Source: Bradyrhizobium tropiciagri (GTDB lineage: Bacteria; Pseudomonadota; Alphaproteobacteria; Rhizobiales; Xanthobacteraceae). From it: DNA of 64,000 nucleotides. Of the stretch, positions 1 to 7,735 are shown one piece after another (positions within the stretch are counted from its first letter, which is position 1; every line of letters starts with the position of its first letter). The stretch is taken from the NCBI RefSeq assembly GCF_018130545.1, contig NZ_JAFCKF010000015.1:1-64000 (forward strand), given 5' to 3'. The position numbers were made by a program, and so were the translations under genes. A model generated the notes under the pieces. That model was not told the origin of the DNA and did not search any database. It worked only from the letters and a program-made list of their open reading frames with translations.

Positions 1-119
1 CCGTTGGCGGCGCGACTGGTGATGTAGTTGTGCCAGTAGCTGTCCAGCGTCGTGCCGGAGAAGCTTTCCTGATAGACGAGATTGCTTGACGTGAATCCTG
101 CTGGCGCGGCAAGTGCCAT
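1..119 (-). CDS. GH16-type extracellular glycanase, N-terminal fragment
   Basis: This is the first 39 codons of a gene that runs off the left edge. The readable N-terminus is M-A-L-A-A-P-A-G-F followed by LVYQESFSGTTLDSYWHNY, ending near ITSRAANG. From memory, rhizobial family 16 beta-glycanases (ExsH/PlyA-like, exported by type I secretion without a signal peptide) begin in this way, with an F-x-G-T-x-L-D stretch opening the jelly roll. No signal peptide is visible. The ATG at 119 follows a good GGAAGGA Shine-Dalgarno at 7 bases. The catalytic region lies outside the window, so the family call rests on the N-terminus only. Confidence 0.6.
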   Translation of the reverse strand, partial: MALAAPAGFTSSNLVYQESFSGTTLDSYWHNYITSRAAN

Positions 120-563
120 TCCATGTTCCTTCCAAAGATTGAACGAAGAATTTCACCGTCGCGAACTGCGCGACCCATTCCAACATCGCGAACTGCGCGA
201 TCATTCCCCTGCCGCGAAACGCGCGGCATACTGGACGCCCGGCGCACGTGATGGCGCGGACTCATTTCAACGCAGTGGAGATTTGGAGGTACGCCTCCCC
301 GACTGCTAGCTAGCTTTGCTAGTGAGGGAGTATGGCGAAAAAAATAAGGTAGCATGGCGACAATTAGACGAGGTGCGGAAGCAGCCGTGCCGCCCTACTC
401 AGCGCAGGTCAGCAACGGGCCACAAGCTGACATTTCGAGTAGAACTCGACCGCCGCGGTCCCGTTTGTTCTGCCAAGCGGTAGCTGAATTTATGGTAGCG
501 GATGAAGCCGAGCCAAAAAGACCGTCAACCGAATATGTCGGGTGCTCCCCAAAGCCACATCAT
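120..563. other. Intergenic region with tandem dyads
   Basis: About 440 bases separate the glycanase start from the 3' end of the thermonuclease gene. The open frames here (plus-strand 82-309 and 354-761) lack recognisable protein character and one runs antisense into the thermonuclease. The stretch nearest the glycanase holds two copies of a 15-base dyad (159-173 and 186-200), listed separately. Nothing else stands out. Confidence 0.6.
159..200. promoter_or_regulatory. Two direct copies of a TCGCG-N5-CGCGA dyad
   Basis: TCGCGAACTGCGCGA occurs at 159-173 and again at 186-200, exactly 27 bases apart. Each copy is an interrupted palindrome with TCGCG/CGCGA arms, and both are followed by a CATTCC stretch. 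They lie 40-81 bases upstream of the glycanase ATG, where promoter operators would be expected. A paired regulator site is an inference; no regulator gene for it is visible nearby. Confidence 0.4.
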
Positions 564-1292
564 CTATCGGCAAGTCAGCGCCTTACGAAATCCCTCCGCC
601 AATGCATCCTGCTCAGAGCAAAACCAGCGTTGAGCCCGCTTCAAGCGCTGATAGCTTCCGCAACGTGGCAGGTGATAGATGCCTTCATAGCCCACCGCCC
701 GCAGCGCCAGCTTGGCCTTGATCGGGCATCCCGGCGGCATGGGAGTGTCGACGCGGAATAGCTTGTCACGTATTCGGTTTTCATGGCCAGCGTGACAACC
801 GCCGCCGACGAGCCGCGCTCCATTGCGATTCCATCCCCGCAGCTCGCGCGGTTCTGCGAAACATCCTTTCCACAGTCCGCGCGAGTTCTCGCGTGCGTCA
901 GCTTCATCTGCAGAGTATCGGCCCTTTGCCGAAGGCTCGAACTTGATCGCCCACCCTTCACGAACCAGCCACTCATTGAGCGTTGTGGCTTCGTTTTCGA
1001 TCGAACAAACTGCGATCCGCCTGTGCTTGTAGATCGGATCAGGCCCCTTGTCCTCGCAGCGAACGGCGCGACTTCCGATATGCGCGCTCAATCGATCGCG
1101 CACCGCAACCCCGCACGACCAGACGTCACCGGTTTGGTCGAGGCACATCTGGTCGATTTCGGGCGCATCGATACCTTCCAACCGATAGATCGTACCATCC
1201 AGTTGGAGCGTATCGCCATTAGTCACAACAATTTCGGCCGCCAGGCTTGGCCCGGCGATCGCCCACAACAACGTCGCAATGAGAGCACGCAT
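564..1292 (-). CDS. Secreted thermonuclease (SNase-like) family protein
   Basis: The protein has 242 residues and begins with a Sec signal peptide (MRALIATLLWAIAGPSLA, cleavage after about residue 19). It continues into an SNase/TNase OB-fold (about 20-145). Active-site-type residues are at the expected spacing: Arg37, Asp42 and Glu45 in YRLEGIDAPE, and Arg91/Arg92 in YKHRR. These parallel Arg35, Glu43 and Arg87 of staphylococcal nuclease. A cysteine-containing C-terminal segment with IYHLPRCGSY and QRWFCSEQDA resembles the tail found on many alphaproteobacterial SNase-like proteins. The ATG has an AGGAA ribosome site 7 bases upstream. The likely role is extracytoplasmic nucleic acid hydrolysis. 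It appears monocistronic. Confidence 0.85.
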   Translation of the reverse strand: MRALIATLLWAIAGPSLAAEIVVTNGDTLQLDGTIYRLEGIDAPEIDQMCLDQTGDVWSCGVAVRDRLSAHIGSRAVRCEDKGPDPIYKHRRIAVCSIENEATTLNEWLVREGWAIKFEPSAKGRYSADEADARENSRGLWKGCFAEPRELRGWNRNGARLVGGGCHAGHENRIRDKLFRVDTPMPPGCPIKAKLALRAVGYEGIYHLPRCGSYQRLKRAQRWFCSEQDALAEGFRKALTCR

Positions 1293-1603
1293 GTCAATTC
1301 CTCATCAGCGTAAAATTCGAAGATCACTATATTCGCGTCCGATCTTTGGGATCGGGCGCCGCGACCAGCTGGCCTGGGATCGAACTGCTAAGAAAGTATG
1401 GGTAGGAGTGTCCGCCACGGTAAACCGGACGGATATATAGCTCGGATCGTCAGCTTTGGGGCGATCGCCGGAAGAGAAAGAGGAACCCAAAGCACTGACG
1501 CACAATGTCGACGGCCCGCCCGCTCCATCATTACCCTCGCAGGCGTGGCCCCCGAGGCTACGGCCACGTCCCATGACGCCGGGTGAGGCGCGCCTGCCGC
1601 GTT
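1293..1603. other. Intergenic stretch, no gene recognised
   Basis: This is about 310 bases between the thermonuclease start and the dispersed repeat. Open frames on both strands are short and arginine-rich, typical of chance frames in GC-rich DNA. No tRNA, clear terminator or strong dyad was seen. Confidence 0.5.
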
Positions 1604-1721
1604 TCGGAATAATAGAATAATGCCGCTGAGTTGCCCGACATGTCAAGTCGCCGTGTCGAATGCCGGCACGCCGCCGGCCACTTTGCATGGGGTTGTTTTC
1701 GATATTTTGGCGGTGCGCCCC
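1604..1721 (+). repeat. Dispersed repeat, copy A
   Basis: The segment from TTCGGAATAATAGAATAAT to the end of GATATTTTGG recurs in inverted orientation at 35755-35863. Shared blocks include GAGTTGCCCGAC, TGTCAAGT, and CTTTGCATGGGGTTGTTT followed by TCGATATTTTGG. The middle part is diverged. From memory, elements with this CATGGGGTTGTTTTCGATATTTT block are scattered through Bradyrhizobium genomes. It codes for nothing recognisable. Confidence 0.75.
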
Positions 1722-1769
1722 TGCGGAGGCAGGCCATATGCGATAGCCCTGGCCCGCCGCGGGCCGGGC

Positions 1770-2102
1770 TCACCCCTGCAGCCGCAACGAGATCTCGGTG
1801 CTGGCGAAGGTCCTGTCCGGCGTCAGCACCACCATGTCGACGACGGTCATCGAGCCGGGCTGGCTGTAGACATATTTGACGTGCCAAAGCGGCCCGATAT
1901 CGGGTGTGATGACAAAATCGCCGGATTCGAGCGCCCTGGCGATCGTCCTGACCGCCTCGCTATTCTTGATCGGGAGCGAAAACACCGCGTCCATCAGCGC
2001 AGCAAGGCTGACGCCCTCGGCGAGGAAGGCGCGCGCAACATTGTCCCCGTGCGCCTGTCGAAGGGCCGACACGATCTCGGCGACAGCTTCCGGGTTCCTC
2101 AC
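1770..2102 (-). CDS. Small conserved-looking hypothetical protein
   Basis: I do not recognise this family. The frame stays open from 2219, but the protein-like part begins with RNPEAVAEIVSALRQ and continues through an amphipathic helical half into a beta-like half (GDFVITPDIGPLWHVKY ... MTVVDMVVL). I favour the GTG at 2102 because AAAGG lies 6 bases upstream, giving 110 residues. The TTG at 2219 has no ribosome site. Composition is balanced (A, V, L, E, D), unlike shadow frames. No signal peptide or membrane segment is visible. It lies just downstream of dhaK on the same strand, but a 190-base gap argues against co-transcription. Confidence 0.5.
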   Translation of the reverse strand: MRNPEAVAEIVSALRQAHGDNVARAFLAEGVSLAALMDAVFSLPIKNSEAVRTIARALESGDFVITPDIGPLWHVKYVYSQPGSMTVVDMVVLTPDRTFASTEISLRLQG

Positions 2103-2289
2103 ACGACGCGCCTTTGAGCAGAGTTCGCCGTCCCCTCGACTCACCGGGGCCGGCTCCAGGCATCTTATAATGCAGGAGACTGCCCGTTGGTAAGGCTTCT
2201 GAAGCGCGATTGGTTGCAACCATGACGCTTCGTTGACACGCCTTCAACAGACCGCCGTCACGGTCAGGATGCAGTTTCGAGAGGCGCGA

Positions 2290-3273
2290 TCACCATTTCA
2301 ACGCTGCCGTGCGGACCGGGTCGTCCCACAACGCGGCCGTCTCGGCATCGAGCAGGCTCACGGTGAGCGAGCAGCCGGCCATGTCCAGCGAGGTGACGTA
2401 GCTGCCGACCAGCGAGCGGGCGATGCGCAGGCCGCGCTGCTCGAGCATGCGGCGCGCCGCGTTGTACATCAGATAGAGCTCGATCGTCGGCGTGCCGCCA
2501 AAGCCGTTGACCAGCAGCAGGGCCTCGGAGCCGGTGGGAGCCGCGAGATCATCGGCGATGGCGGTGGTCATTTCCGATGCGATGGCGTCGGCGGCTTCGA
2601 GCTTGACGCGGCGGCGACCCGGCTCGCCGTGGATGCCGACGCCCATCTCCATCTCGTCCTCGCCGAGCGCAAACGTCGGTGTGCCCGCGGCAGGCACCGT
2701 GCAGCTGGTCAGCGCCACGCCCATCGAACGGGTCCGCGCATTGACGCGCTCGCCGAGCGCCACGCAGGTCTTGAGATCGGCGCCTTTCTCGGCGGCCGCG
2801 CCGACGATCTTCTCGACGACCAGCGTGCCGGCGACGCCGCGGCGGCCGATACTGTAGGTCGACTTCTCGACCGCGACATCGTCGTCGGTGACGATGGTGG
2901 CGGTACGGCCCTCGGCGATCTCGGCCGCCATCTCGAAATTCATGCGGTCGCCGGCATAGTTCTTGACGATGAACAGGACGCCGGCATCACCGGCAACCGC
3001 TTGCGCGGCCTCGACGATCTGGTCCGGCGTCGGCGAGGTGAACACCTGTCCGGGACAGGCGGCATCCAGCATGCCGTGGCCGACGAAGCCGGCATGCAGC
3101 GGCTCATGCCCGCTGCCACCACCGGAGACCAGCGCGACCTTCCTGCGGTTCAGCTCGCGGCGGCGAACGAATTTGCGCTCGGCGCCCAGCGCGACCAGAT
3201 CGGCATGCGCGGCCGCAAAGCCGTCGAGGCTCTCTGCGAGAACGTTGTCGACCGCATTGATGAACTTCTTCAT
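2290..3273 (-). CDS. dhaK: Dihydroxyacetone kinase, DHA-binding subunit DhaK
   Basis: The 327-residue protein binds dihydroxyacetone covalently and presents it for phosphorylation to DHAP by DhaL-ADP. Family-defining residues are present: GGGSGHEP with His56, the KNYAGD motif with Asp109, and the substrate-linking histidine at 215 in GVGIHGEPG (His56, Asp109 and His218 in E. coli). Length is close to the bacterial DhaK norm. It is the last gene of the operon that begins with the solute-binding protein at 12386 and contains dhaL, dhaM, HPr and enzyme I, so this is the PEP-dependent rather than the ATP-dependent type. It begins 33 bases after the HTH gene. Confidence 0.95.
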   Translation of the reverse strand: MKKFINAVDNVLAESLDGFAAAHADLVALGAERKFVRRRELNRRKVALVSGGGSGHEPLHAGFVGHGMLDAACPGQVFTSPTPDQIVEAAQAVAGDAGVLFIVKNYAGDRMNFEMAAEIAEGRTATIVTDDDVAVEKSTYSIGRRGVAGTLVVEKIVGAAAEKGADLKTCVALGERVNARTRSMGVALTSCTVPAAGTPTFALGEDEMEMGVGIHGEPGRRRVKLEAADAIASEMTTAIADDLAAPTGSEALLLVNGFGGTPTIELYLMYNAARRMLEQRGLRIARSLVGSYVTSLDMAGCSLTVSLLDAETAALWDDPVRTAALKW

Positions 3274-3305
3274 GGTGTCCTCCCCGCTTCGTTCGGCGTT
3301 TTCGC

Positions 3306-3740
3306 CTATTTTTCCCGCATGATGCCAATCAGGCGCCGCGTGAATTCCTGCAGCAGCGTGTCAAGCTCGGCATTGCGCTTGGCACTGCCGAGATCCGGCA
3401 GATGCAGCGTCAGCGTCCGCTCGTGCGATCCCTCGCTCAACCGGCCGACGCGGCGCGGATGCGCGCGGGCATAGGCGCGCAAGAACGCGGTCTTGGCCTG
3501 CGGCGGAAAGTGGCAGACATCGAAGATCGTGTTGAGATGCTGCACCGGGATCGGCACCGGATAGGCCGGATTGCTGATCTGGCTGACGAAGCTGCGGTTC
3601 TTGCCCATGGCGTGGGCCAGCCGCAGCCGCATGCCGGAGGGGCGGCTCTCCAGCACTTCCTTGAAGATGCGCTTGTAGACCGCAACCGCGCCGGCTTCGG
3701 GCGCTTCATCGGCCGCCGTGTCAGCCAACACTGCCTCCAC
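3306..3740 (-). CDS. Helix-turn-helix protein inside the DHA kinase operon
   Basis: The product is up to 144 residues. It has a central helix-turn-helix-like segment (RLRLAHAMGKNRSFVSQI, about 38-55) followed by PVQHLNTIFDVCHF and FLRAYARAHP. This resembles a lambda-repressor-like (XRE) fold. I cannot name the family. The listed GTG start lacks a ribosome site. A TTG at 3728, five bases after GGAGG, is an attractive alternative. The frame overlaps the end of the enzyme I gene by about 20 bases and precedes dhaK, so it is probably co-transcribed and translationally coupled. A role as local transcription factor or phosphorelay-responsive regulator is inference from position. Confidence 0.7.
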   Translation of the reverse strand: MEAVLADTAADEAPEAGAVAVYKRIFKEVLESRPSGMRLRLAHAMGKNRSFVSQISNPAYPVPIPVQHLNTIFDVCHFPPQAKTAFLRAYARAHPRRVGRLSEGSHERTLTLHLPDLGSAKRNAELDTLLQEFTRRLIGIMREK

Positions 3741-5340
3741 TGCTCAGCCGGTCGATGGTCTGCTTGATCTGCGCCAGGGCCGACGCATTCACCGACAATT
3801 CGCGCAGTCCGCTGTTCAGAAGCGCGGGAAGACAGCGCGGATCACCGGCCATGTCGCCGCACAGGCTGACGCTGATGCCGGCGCGGCGGCCGTGCTCCGC
3901 GGTCCGCGCGATCAGTTCGAGCACTGCGGGATGCAGAGGATCCATCAGGGGGGCGAGAGCTCCGTTGGAACGATCGCAGGCCAGTACATATTGCGCGAGA
4001 TCGTTCGAGCCGATCGAGAAGAAGGCGGCCTTGAAGCTCGAGACCGCCAGGGCCGCCGCCGGGACTTCGACCATGATTCCCAGCTCGGGAAGCATTGCGG
4101 CAATGCCGTCCGCCTGCAAGCGCTGCACGATGTCGGCGAACAGCTTCCGCCCCGCCTCGAGCTCATCCGCCGACGTCACCATCGGGAACATGACCTTGAG
4201 ATTGCCGCGCACCGCGGCGCGGGCCAGCGCGCGGAGCTGGACGGCGAAGATCTCCGGCCGCGCCAGGCACAGCCGCAAGCCGCGCACGCCGAGGAACGGA
4301 TTGGCCTCACCATCCTGGGTGAAGCCTGGCACCGGCTTGTCGCCGCCGGCATCGAAAGTGCGGATCGTCACCGGTCGCTGTCCGGCCCAGCGCAACACCG
4401 AATCATAGGCCTGGAATTGGGTTTCCTCATCCGGCAGCTCGCTCCGCCCGGCGAGCAGGAACTCCGTCCGCATTAGGCCGATGCCGTCGGCATATTGGGC
4501 ATCCGCATGATCGAGATCGTCGACACGCTGGATATTGATCAGAAGCTTGATGTGCTCGCCGCGCCACGAGGCGGTCGGCCGCCGCAGGATCGCGCGCGCG
4601 GATGCCCGGCTCTTGCGATGGCTCTCGCGCCGCTTCTCGAAGATCCGCACCTGCTCGGCGCTGGGATCGAGCTCCAGCGTCGCGCCTTCGCCGTCGAGCA
4701 GCGCCGTGGTGCCGGCATCGGGAATCGTGCCGAGTTGCACCACCATCGGAATTCCGCGCGCGCGCGCCAGCATCGCGACGTGGCTGGTCGGACTGCCGTG
4801 CAGCAGCGCCAGGCCTCCGCCGCCGGACCAGTCGATCTCCAGGAAGCGCGACGGCGGCAGGTCGTCGGCACAGACCACGCCGCCGCTCGGGATCTTGAGC
4901 GGCTCGCCCGCGTCGCCGCGCAGGATGTGGACCACGCGGTCGCGCAAATCCGCAAGGTCCGACGAGCGGGCCTGCAGATACTCATCCTCCGCCGCATTGT
5001 ACTCCGCGATCTGCCCGTCGAGCGTCGAACGCCAGGCGACGTCGGCCGGACGCCCATCGCCGATCGACGCGAAGATCGCCTCGATCAGATCCTCATCCTC
5101 CAGCAACGCGACCTGGAATTCGAGGATCTGCGTGGCTTCGCCGCCGGCGCTGGCGGCAAGATCGGCAATCTGCCCGCTCGCGAGATCGATCGCCTTGCGC
5201 AAAGCGAGCGCCTCCTCGACCAGCGTGCCGGCGACCCGCTCGCCGCCCGCGCCCGCATCGACGCGGACCAGCGGACCATGAGCAAAGCCGATCGAGGCGG
5301 TCCTGCCGCGGTAAGCCAGTCCTGCAGCGCCGCCTTGCAT
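3721..5340 (-). CDS. PTS enzyme I-type phosphotransferase (DHA phosphorelay)
   Basis: This 539-residue homologue of enzyme I takes phosphate from PEP and passes it to HPr. The swivelling domain carries the phosphohistidine motif GSPTSHVAMLARARGIP with His187. The PEP-binding barrel includes MRTEFLLAG, GDKPVPGF and the active cysteine in SLCGDMAG (about Cys494). E. coli enzyme I has His189 and Cys502. I start it at the ATG at 5340, one base after the HPr stop; an upstream extension overlaps HPr and is arginine-rich shadow. In E. coli the HPr and an N-terminal enzyme I piece are fused onto DhaM. Here the full enzyme is a separate protein beside HPr and DhaM. Confidence 0.92.
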   Translation of the reverse strand: MQGGAAGLAYRGRTASIGFAHGPLVRVDAGAGGERVAGTLVEEALALRKAIDLASGQIADLAASAGGEATQILEFQVALLEDEDLIEAIFASIGDGRPADVAWRSTLDGQIAEYNAAEDEYLQARSSDLADLRDRVVHILRGDAGEPLKIPSGGVVCADDLPPSRFLEIDWSGGGGLALLHGSPTSHVAMLARARGIPMVVQLGTIPDAGTTALLDGEGATLELDPSAEQVRIFEKRRESHRKSRASARAILRRPTASWRGEHIKLLINIQRVDDLDHADAQYADGIGLMRTEFLLAGRSELPDEETQFQAYDSVLRWAGQRPVTIRTFDAGGDKPVPGFTQDGEANPFLGVRGLRLCLARPEIFAVQLRALARAAVRGNLKVMFPMVTSADELEAGRKLFADIVQRLQADGIAAMLPELGIMVEVPAAALAVSSFKAAFFSIGSNDLAQYVLACDRSNGALAPLMDPLHPAVLELIARTAEHGRRAGISVSLCGDMAGDPRCLPALLNSGLRELSVNASALAQIKQTIDRLSSGGSVG

Positions 5341-5341
5341 G

Positions 5342-5653
5342 CTAGCCCGCTCCATCCGGAAAATCGCTGGCGACCAGATCGACCAGGGCTGCGACAGCCG
5401 CCTCGGCGTCGCTGCCCGACGCCTTGATCTCGATCGTGCTGCCGTGCGCGGCGCGCATCGCCATGATCTTGGCCACGCTCTTGGCATTGATCCATTCGGG
5501 CGCACCCGCGACCCGCACCGAGATCTGGGCCTGGAACTTCTTGGCGAGCTTGGTCAGCTTGACCGCCGGGCGCGCATGCATGCCCACCGCGTGCACCAGC
5601 CGCACATTGCCGGTGAAGATCTGTCCGTCCGCTTTATCAAGCATGCTCATCAT
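5342..5653 (-). CDS. HPr family phosphocarrier
   Basis: The protein is about 103 residues. The HPr signature VGMHARPAVKL contains the phospho-accepting histidine (His26 counting from the first Met), followed by KKFQAQISVR and NAKSVAKIMAM. Asn-Ala-Lys-Ser replaces the regulatory-serine region seen in Gram-positive HPr. Three in-frame ATGs cluster at the start (5653, 5650, 5644), so the exact start is open. It sits between dhaM and enzyme I with a one-base gap to the latter. Its role is inferred to be phosphate transfer from enzyme I to DhaM, making DHA phosphorylation PEP-dependent. Confidence 0.9.
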   Translation of the reverse strand: MMSMLDKADGQIFTGNVRLVHAVGMHARPAVKLTKLAKKFQAQISVRVAGAPEWINAKSVAKIMAMRAAHGSTIEIKASGSDAEAAVAALVDLVASDFPDGAG

Positions 5654-5675
5654 CCATCGTCACTTCGCCAACATC

Positions 5676-6068
5676 TCAGTCGGCAGAGAGTTCTTCGGCC
5701 ACGGCCTTGACCTGGGCCAGCGTACTGCCGCCCGCCGCCTCGGTCGCCGCCATCACGGCGCCCTCGACGATCGGTGCATTGCAGACGACAACGAGATCCC
5801 GCCGCGCTGGCTCCAGCATCTCCACCGCCATTTCGCTGTTGGTCTCGGCACCGCCGAGATCGACCAGCACCGCAACACCCTTGGGAGACCAGGCGGCATT
5901 GATGGCGTCGATGATCAGCGGCACGCTGGTGCCCAGTCCGCCGTCGGGATTGCCGCCGCAGAAAGCCACCTTGACCTCGCTGCCGACCATCTGCCGCACC
6001 ATGTCGGCGGTTCCCTTGGCGATGTCGCTGGAATGCGAAACGATCACGATTCCCACGGTGTCGGTCAT
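5676..6068 (-). CDS. dhaM: DhaM, EIIA-Man-like phosphotransferase subunit
   Basis: The 130-residue EIIA(Man)-fold protein receives phosphate from HPr and rephosphorylates ADP bound to DhaL. The active histidine is His12 in VGIVIVSHSSDIAKG. CGGNPDGGLGTS and VLVDLGGAETN are further DhaM hallmarks. The ATG at 6068 overlaps the dhaL stop as ATGA, so I prefer it to the longer frame from 6092. Only the EIIA domain is present; HPr and enzyme I follow as separate genes, unlike the multidomain E. coli DhaM. Confidence 0.93.
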   Translation of the reverse strand: MTDTVGIVIVSHSSDIAKGTADMVRQMVGSEVKVAFCGGNPDGGLGTSVPLIIDAINAAWSPKGVAVLVDLGGAETNSEMAVEMLEPARRDLVVVCNAPIVEGAVMAATEAAGGSTLAQVKAVAEELSAD

Positions 6069-6688
6069 GCCCGTGCCTCCAGGCCCGCGCACACCGCCTG
6101 TACCAGCACGCAGCTCGACCGCGCGCCGGGATCGACATGCCCGACACTGCGCGCGCCGAGGAACGACGCGCGTCCCTTGGTGGCCTGCATCGGCGCCGTC
6201 CGTTCCACCGCCTCGATAGCGGTGCTGCGCACCCGCGCGATCAGATCCGGCTGGCCGGCCGCCGTCTTCAACGTCTCGAGCACGGGAACCAGTACATCCA
6301 GCATGGTCTTCTCGCCGACTTGCGAGCGGCCGCGCGCGCTTACCGCGTTCACGGCGCTGCCGAACACATCAGCGAGATCCTCGGGCAGATGCTTGTCGTG
6401 CGAGAGCGCTTCGCCCGCGGCCAGAAAAAAGCTGCCATAGAGCGGCCCGGAGGCGCCGCCGACCGTCATCACCAGGGTCTTGCCGATCATCTTGAACGCT
6501 TCGTCGAGCGGCTGCGCCGAAATGGCATCGAGCATGCCGAGCACGGCTTCGCAACCGCGCTTCATGTTGGTTCCGTGGTCGCCGTCGCCGATCGCCTGAT
6601 CGAGGCTCGTCAGCTCCGGCGCGCTGGCGATGACCTGCTCCGCGGCCGCCTTGACCAACGATTTGAATGTCTCTGATGGCACCGACAT
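6065..6688 (-). CDS. dhaL: Dihydroxyacetone kinase, nucleotide-binding subunit DhaL
   Basis: This 207-residue subunit carries tightly bound ADP/ATP and transfers phosphate to DHA on DhaK. The Mg-nucleotide aspartates occur in LDQAIGDGDHGTNM (Asp30, Asp35, Asp37). The glycine-rich GGASGPLYGSFF and GRASFLGARSVGHVDPGA near the C-terminus are typical of DhaL. Length matches the family (about 210). It follows the ABC ATPase gene by about 20 bases and overlaps dhaM by an ATGA, tying the kinase to the transporter operon. Confidence 0.95.
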   Translation of the reverse strand: MSVPSETFKSLVKAAAEQVIASAPELTSLDQAIGDGDHGTNMKRGCEAVLGMLDAISAQPLDEAFKMIGKTLVMTVGGASGPLYGSFFLAAGEALSHDKHLPEDLADVFGSAVNAVSARGRSQVGEKTMLDVLVPVLETLKTAAGQPDLIARVRSTAIEAVERTAPMQATKGRASFLGARSVGHVDPGARSSCVLVQAVCAGLEARA

Positions 6689-6709
6689 CTCTTCGATCCT
6701 CTCGCCCCT

Positions 6710-7735
6710 CTAATGAACCGCCGCGGCAAGTCGTTGCCCCGCACGGTCGAAACACAGCGGATGCACCAGATGCAAGTCGACCTCCTGGCCGGCCTGCAGC
6801 GGCTGATGCGGGTCCGCCAGCGTCACCAGCGTCTCGCCCTTATAGTCCAGATGAATATGATTCTGCTCGCCGAGGTGCTCGACCCGGTGCACCCGGCCGA
6901 CCATCTGCCCGCCATTGCGCGCGGCGAGCTGAAGATGCTCGGTGCGGATGCCGACCGTCTCGGTTCCCGGCGGCATCGCGACATCGGCCAGCAGCCGCGC
7001 CGGCAGGAAGTTGATCTGCGGCGTGCCGAGCCGCGAAGCGACGTAGCTGCTGGACGGGCTTTCGTAGATCTCCCGCGGCGTGCCGAGCTGAAGCAGCTGG
7101 CCGTCCTTGATCACGCCGATGCGCGAAGCCATCGTCATCGCCTCGACCTGGTCGTGGGTGACATAGAGGATGGTCGCGCCGAGCTCGATCTGGATCCGCT
7201 TGAGCTCGAGCCGAAGCTCGCTGCGGAGTTTTGCGTCCAGCGAGGACAGCGGCTCGTCCATCAGATAGATCGAGGGATCGCGGACCAAGGCCCGGCCGAT
7301 CGCCACGCGCTGCATCTCGCCGCCGGACAGCCGGGTGGCGCGGTTGTTCAGCTTGCTTGCGATATGCAGCAGCTCCGCGGTCTGTTCGACCCGCTTGCGG
7401 ATGATCGGCTCCGCCACCCGCCGCGCCGGCGAGCGCAACGGAAACGCCAGATTGTCGTAGACCGTGAGATGCGGATACAGTGAGTATTGCTGGAACACGA
7501 AGGCGATGTCGCGCGAGCCCGGCGGATCCTGCGTCACGTCGCGGCCGTCGATCATGACGGAGCCCGCATCGGGCGTCTCCAAGCCGGTGATCAGCCGCAG
7601 CGTCGTGGTCTTGCCGGCGCCGCTCGGTCCGAGCAGGACCATGAACTCGCCGTCGTTTACCGTCAGCGAGAGGTCGCGAACAGCTTCCACCGCGCCGAAG
7701 CGCTTGGTGACGTTGCGCAGGGTGACGTCAGCCAT
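6710..7735 (-). CDS. ABC sugar/polyol importer ATPase (second of pair)
   Basis: A 341-residue MalK-type ATPase. Walker A GPSGAGKTT lies at about 36-44, the Q-loop is FQQYSLYP, the signature is LSGGEMQRV (about 136-144), Walker B is IYLMDEP (about 156-162), and the switch histidine is in VTHDQ. A C-terminal TOBE-like beta domain follows. All catalytic residues look intact. The ATG at 7735 overlaps the preceding ATPase gene by 8 bases; a longer frame to 7882 is arginine-rich antisense-type sequence. It probably pairs with the next ATPase to drive the 9026-10959 permeases. Substrate is unknown; a polyol is inferred from neighbours. Confidence 0.9.
   Translation of the reverse strand: MADVTLRNVTKRFGAVEAVRDLSLTVNDGEFMVLLGPSGAGKTTTLRLITGLETPDAGSVMIDGRDVTQDPPGSRDIAFVFQQYSLYPHLTVYDNLAFPLRSPARRVAEPIIRKRVEQTAELLHIASKLNNRATRLSGGEMQRVAIGRALVRDPSIYLMDEPLSSLDAKLRSELRLELKRIQIELGATILYVTHDQVEAMTMASRIGVIKDGQLLQLGTPREIYESPSSSYVASRLGTPQINFLPARLLADVAMPPGTETVGIRTEHLQLAARNGGQMVGRVHRVEHLGEQNHIHLDYKGETLVTLADPHQPLQAGQEVDLHLVHPLCFDRAGQRLAAAVH

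Noticed and set aside
82-761. Open frames at 82-309 and 354-761
   Set aside because: No recognisable composition, domain or ribosome site. One overlaps the dyads, and the other runs into the thermonuclease antisense strand.
2233-3474. A 413-codon plus-strand frame opposite dhaK
   Set aside because: Its opposite strand encodes dhaK with all catalytic residues. The plus-strand translation is arginine-rich and shows no domain.
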